Origin: Candidatus Hydrogenedentes bacterium CG07_land_8_20_14_0_80_42_17
Lineage (GTDB): Bacteria; UBA8481
Length of the DNA: 7,976 bases
Reading direction: 5' to 3'
Assembly: GCA_002780065.1 (NCBI GenBank)
Contig: PEWQ01000134.1
Span: forward strand, 1 to 7,976
The stretch's first letter is position 1. Each line of letters starts with the position of its first letter. A program made the position numbers and the translations under genes. The notes under the pieces are model-generated. The model was not told where the DNA came from, ran no database searches, and saw nothing but the letters and a program-made list of their open reading frames with translations. Of the stretch, positions 5,866 to 7,976 are shown one piece after another.

Positions 5866-6004
5866 CCGATTCAGAAACTGTGAAAAAATTGCTTCTCTCC
5901 ACGGAGCACCATAGTGGCGAATTTGAAAAATGCACAGACAGTTGCCATAGCAAATATTGCCAGGGCAAACACATAGGTTTGCCCCTACTAAAAGGAAATA
6001 ACAA
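5866..6004. repeat. Repeat-like gap between the STAS gene and pilD, with an 8-bp hairpin
   Basis: This 139-base gap holds no gene. At 5963-5970 and 5977-5984 the sequences GGGCAAAC and GTTTGCCC form a perfect 8-bp stem with a 6-nt loop, of the 'gggcaaacc...gtttgccc' kind I recall as dispersed repeats in environmental genomes. No T-run follows, so it is not a classic intrinsic terminator. A separate motif, CTCCACGGAG (5897-5906), lies upstream. The hairpin ends 7 nt before the pilD Shine-Dalgarno, so it may affect pilD translation or mRNA stability. Confidence 0.55.
5992..5996 (+). promoter_or_regulatory. Shine-Dalgarno of pilD
   Basis: AAGGA sits eight nucleotides before the ATG at 6005, fixing the pilD start just after the repeat hairpin. 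Confidence 0.6.
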
Positions 6005-6796
6005 ATGCCGATTGTGCAATTAGGTTTCTTTCTTTTTGGACTCGCTTTCGGCTCATTTGCCAATGTCTGCATCTTTCGATGGCCGAGAGAAGAAAGCGTC
6101 GCAAATGGCCGTTCTCATTGTCCTCACTGCAAAAGCCTTATAGCCTGGTATGACAACATTCCATTGTTATCATATTTTATTTTGTTAGGCCGATGCCGAA
6201 GATGCATGGGTTCTATATCATGGCGCTACCCATTTGTTGAGCTCACATCAGGACTTGGATTTCTGGCTTCCAGTTATTTTTTTATCGGAACAGAAAAATT
6301 TGCGGTTGCAATGCTCTTTTGGGCTCTGCTTGTATCTTTCTGGATCGATTACGATTTCAGAATTCTTCCTGACGAAATTAATCTTCCATTTATTCCAATA
6401 GGAATTATTGTCACGCTACTTTCTCCTCTATACGATTTTTCTTTTTTAATGCAGTTACTGCCATTCCAACTCTTTCGTCCCGAATTAATTTATCTGAATA
6501 GACTTATTTTTGCGATATCAGGAACTGCGCTCGGAGCCGGCATAATTTGGCTGATACGTGTAATCGGTCAAAAAATATATGGACAGGAAGCGATGGGACT
6601 TGGCGATCTGAAATTCATGAGCATGATCGGAGCATGGCTCGGACCGGTCGGCTGTGTTAGAACTCTGTTCATCGGAGCCATACTCGGAGGAATTGTATCT
6701 GTAGTGTTATTGATATTGAGAAAAGTTGAGCGGAAATCATATATTCCATTCGGCCCGTTTTTAGCTCTAGGCGCATGCTGGGTGCTCTTTGAATGA
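6005..6796 (+). CDS. pilD: Prepilin peptidase / N-methyltransferase (A24 family)
   Basis: This encodes a 263-residue polytopic inner-membrane aspartic protease that cleaves the leader of type IV prepilins or type II secretion pseudopilins and methylates the new N-terminus. The first membrane segment carries FGSFANVCIFR (15-25). The cytoplasmic methyltransferase-type loop has both zinc-binding pairs, CPHC (39-42) and CRRC (64-67), then YPFVELTSG (75-83). The protease aspartates are Asp115 in IDYDFRILPDEIN and Asp201 in GLGD (198-201), and several further hydrophobic helices follow to the C-terminus. Length fits the full bifunctional type (about 250-290). No pilin or secretion genes are in the window, so its substrates lie elsewhere. 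Its stop overlaps the next start as ATGA, so the two genes are likely cotranscribed and translationally coupled. Confidence 0.95.
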   Translation: MPIVQLGFFLFGLAFGSFANVCIFRWPREESVANGRSHCPHCKSLIAWYDNIPLLSYFILLGRCRRCMGSISWRYPFVELTSGLGFLASSYFFIGTEKFAVAMLFWALLVSFWIDYDFRILPDEINLPFIPIGIIVTLLSPLYDFSFLMQLLPFQLFRPELIYLNRLIFAISGTALGAGIIWLIRVIGQKIYGQEAMGLGDLKFMSMIGAWLGPVGCVRTLFIGAILGGIVSVVLLILRKVERKSYIPFGPFLALGACWVLFE

Positions 6797-7860
6797 TGAA
6801 TAAAAATATTTATTTAGAACGTGTTCGAGCAGTAAAAAGCCGGCTAAAAACCAGCGATTCAGCTTTGATTACAAACTTAGTCAATATTCGATATTTGACA
6901 GGGTTCTCCGGATCGGCAGGAATATTTGCAATGACTCCCGACGGCGACCATTTAATTGTAGACTTCAGATATACAGAGCAGGCAAAAGAAGAGACGCCTT
7001 TCGAAATTACTCAAAGAAACGGTTCATTAGAAAAAAATGTTGAAGAATGGCTGAGAGGCGGAAAGGTCTGTTCTATCGAGGCACACTGCATCACGCTGGA
7101 TTTGTGGGAAAGATTAAGATTGTTCTCCGAAATAAGATGGGTTCCTGAAAAAGATCTGGTCGAAAGTGTTAGAATTATTAAAAGCAAAGATGAAATCCTA
7201 AAATTGAAATCCGCATGCGAATTATTAAGTGAACTTATGAAGAAGACAATCAAAAAAATAAAGGCAGGCAGTTCCGAATTAGATGTTGCGATACATTTTG
7301 AAACTCTTGCCCGAAAAGCGACAGGCAAGCCTCTGCCTTTCGAGCCCATTGTAGCCTCTGGGCCTCGTTCCGCGCTACCGCACGGAATTTCTTCAAAGCG
7401 AATCATTAACAGCAAAGAACTTGTAGTTGTCGATATTGGTCTCAACCTCGATGGATATATTGCGGACATGACAAGAACTGTCTGTTGCGGCAAATCGGAG
7501 AGCTGGATGCGGGATATTCATGAATCCGTTCTCTTAGCAAATCTCACAGCCTCAAAGTGCATTAGGCCCGGCATGACCGGAAAAGAAGCGCATTCGATTG
7601 CGCTTGGAGTTTTAGACGCAAAAAATCTCTCTGATTATTTCGGGCATGGGCTGGGGCACGGACTTGGTGTCGAGGTTCATGAAGGCCCAAGCCTCTCGAT
7701 TGAGTCGAATAACAGACTCGAAAACGGAATGGTCTTCACAATTGAACCCGGAGTCTACATTCCGAATAAAGGCGGAGTAAGAATAGAAGATTCCGGAGTC
7801 TTGATAGAAAATAAATTTAATAATTTTCCTGCGCCGGATAGAAGTCTGATTGAGTTATAA
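6793..7860 (+). CDS. Aminopeptidase P family (M24) Xaa-Pro peptidase
   Basis: This encodes a 355-residue cytoplasmic dimetal peptidase that cleaves the bond before proline in peptides. The N-terminal creatinase-like domain (about 1-130) includes NIRYLTGFSGSAG (31-43) and a VDFRYTEQA segment (56-64). The pita-bread catalytic domain follows, with all five metal ligands: Asp214 (VVVDIG), Asp225 (ADMTRT), His289 (GHGLGHGLG), Glu318 (FTIEPGVY) and Glu332 (VRIED). PHGISS (196-201) and VHEGPS (295-300) are further family motifs. Length matches short bacterial Xaa-Pro peptidases (PepP/PepQ/YpdF type); aminopeptidase versus dipeptidase cannot be settled from sequence. Two ATGs occur in a row; the first overlaps the pilD stop. 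In some bacteria a prepilin peptidase and this gene precede efp, but what follows here is outside the window. The last base of its TAA begins the right repeat. Confidence 0.94.
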   Translation: MMNKNIYLERVRAVKSRLKTSDSALITNLVNIRYLTGFSGSAGIFAMTPDGDHLIVDFRYTEQAKEETPFEITQRNGSLEKNVEEWLRGGKVCSIEAHCITLDLWERLRLFSEIRWVPEKDLVESVRIIKSKDEILKLKSACELLSELMKKTIKKIKAGSSELDVAIHFETLARKATGKPLPFEPIVASGPRSALPHGISSKRIINSKELVVVDIGLNLDGYIADMTRTVCCGKSESWMRDIHESVLLANLTASKCIRPGMTGKEAHSIALGVLDAKNLSDYFGHGLGHGLGVEVHEGPSLSIESNNRLENGMVFTIEPGVYIPNKGGVRIEDSGVLIENKFNNFPAPDRSLIEL

Positions 7861-7976
7861 ACCGGAGTCATGCAAGTCGATATGGAATACAACCACTGAT
7901 GCACGGAGACACAGAGAAAAAAATAGATAAAAAATCTCAGTGTCTTGGTATCTGGTATGTTATTATATTTGAAATT
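7860..7976 (+). repeat. 117-bp dispersed intergenic repeat, right copy
   Basis: This matches the reverse complement of 59-175 at 113 of 117 positions. It begins in the TAA of the peptidase gene and runs to the window edge, so it may extend further. It contains a potential imperfect hairpin: 7907-7917 (AGACAC-A-GAGA) pairs with 7935-7945 (TCTC-A-GTGTCT) around an 18-nt A-rich loop, with one A-A mismatch. The left copy has changes that weaken the inner part of this stem. Confidence 0.9.

Noticed and set aside
5771-6072. Two overlapping minus-strand open frames across the gap before pilD
   Set aside because: They are built from repeat sequence plus antisense of the STAS and pilD ends, and look non-coding.
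7011-7493. Minus-strand open frame of 160 codons
   Set aside because: It is antisense to the well-supported M24 peptidase, whose catalytic motifs are intact, and its product has no recognisable features.
59-7976. The whole window as a composite transposon
   Set aside because: There is no transposase or integrase, the interior genes are ordinary chromosomal genes, and target-site duplications cannot be seen because the right copy reaches the window edge.

Overview
The window is AT-rich bacterial chromosome with compact, mostly housekeeping genes. Eight protein-coding genes are supported: three on the minus strand on the left and five on the plus strand on the right, diverging from a 234-base gap at 3641-3874. 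An iron superoxide dismutase, a MurC-type peptidoglycan ligase, a prepilin peptidase (type IV pili or type II secretion) and a GGDEF-PilZ protein suggest a free-living, probably Gram-negative, environmental bacterium that uses c-di-GMP. The intergenic repeats (a 'cacggagacacagag' type, an 'aaccacggat...acacgaat' type, and a 'gggcaaac...gtttgccc' hairpin) are of kinds I associate with uncultured environmental lineages, but I cannot name a phylum.

Minus strand, in transcription order: a MurC-like Mur ligase (2372-3640), a diguanylate cyclase with a C-terminal PilZ domain (950-2251, possibly from 2311), and sodB (232-810). The gaps of about 120-140 bases and separate promoter candidates suggest three transcription units rather than one tight operon. 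sodB has the best-defined control region: a sigma-70-like promoter, a perfect 6-bp palindrome in the leader, and a strong Shine-Dalgarno.

Plus strand: queD (3875-4279), rnd (4290-5432), a STAS-domain protein (5494-5865), pilD (6005-6796) and an M24 aminopeptidase P family gene (6793-7860). queD and rnd are 10 nt apart and pilD and the peptidase overlap by ATGA, so these pairs are probably cotranscribed. Functions are mixed: queuosine-type pterin chemistry, RNA processing, anti-sigma-antagonist-type signalling, pilin maturation and peptide turnover. This looks like a loose run of housekeeping genes, not a dedicated pathway.

The main non-coding feature is a 117-bp element present twice, at 59-175 and, inverted, at 7860-7976, with 113/117 identical bases. 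Because it is inverted, each copy has the same orientation relative to the gene it follows (sodB and the peptidase). Two other repeat or palindrome regions occupy the divergent gap and the gap before pilD. I see no phage, transposase, CRISPR array, toxin-antitoxin pair, tRNA or rRNA. No convincing new multi-gene system is visible; the points of interest are the repeats, the atypical MurC-like enzyme and the GGDEF-PilZ architecture.
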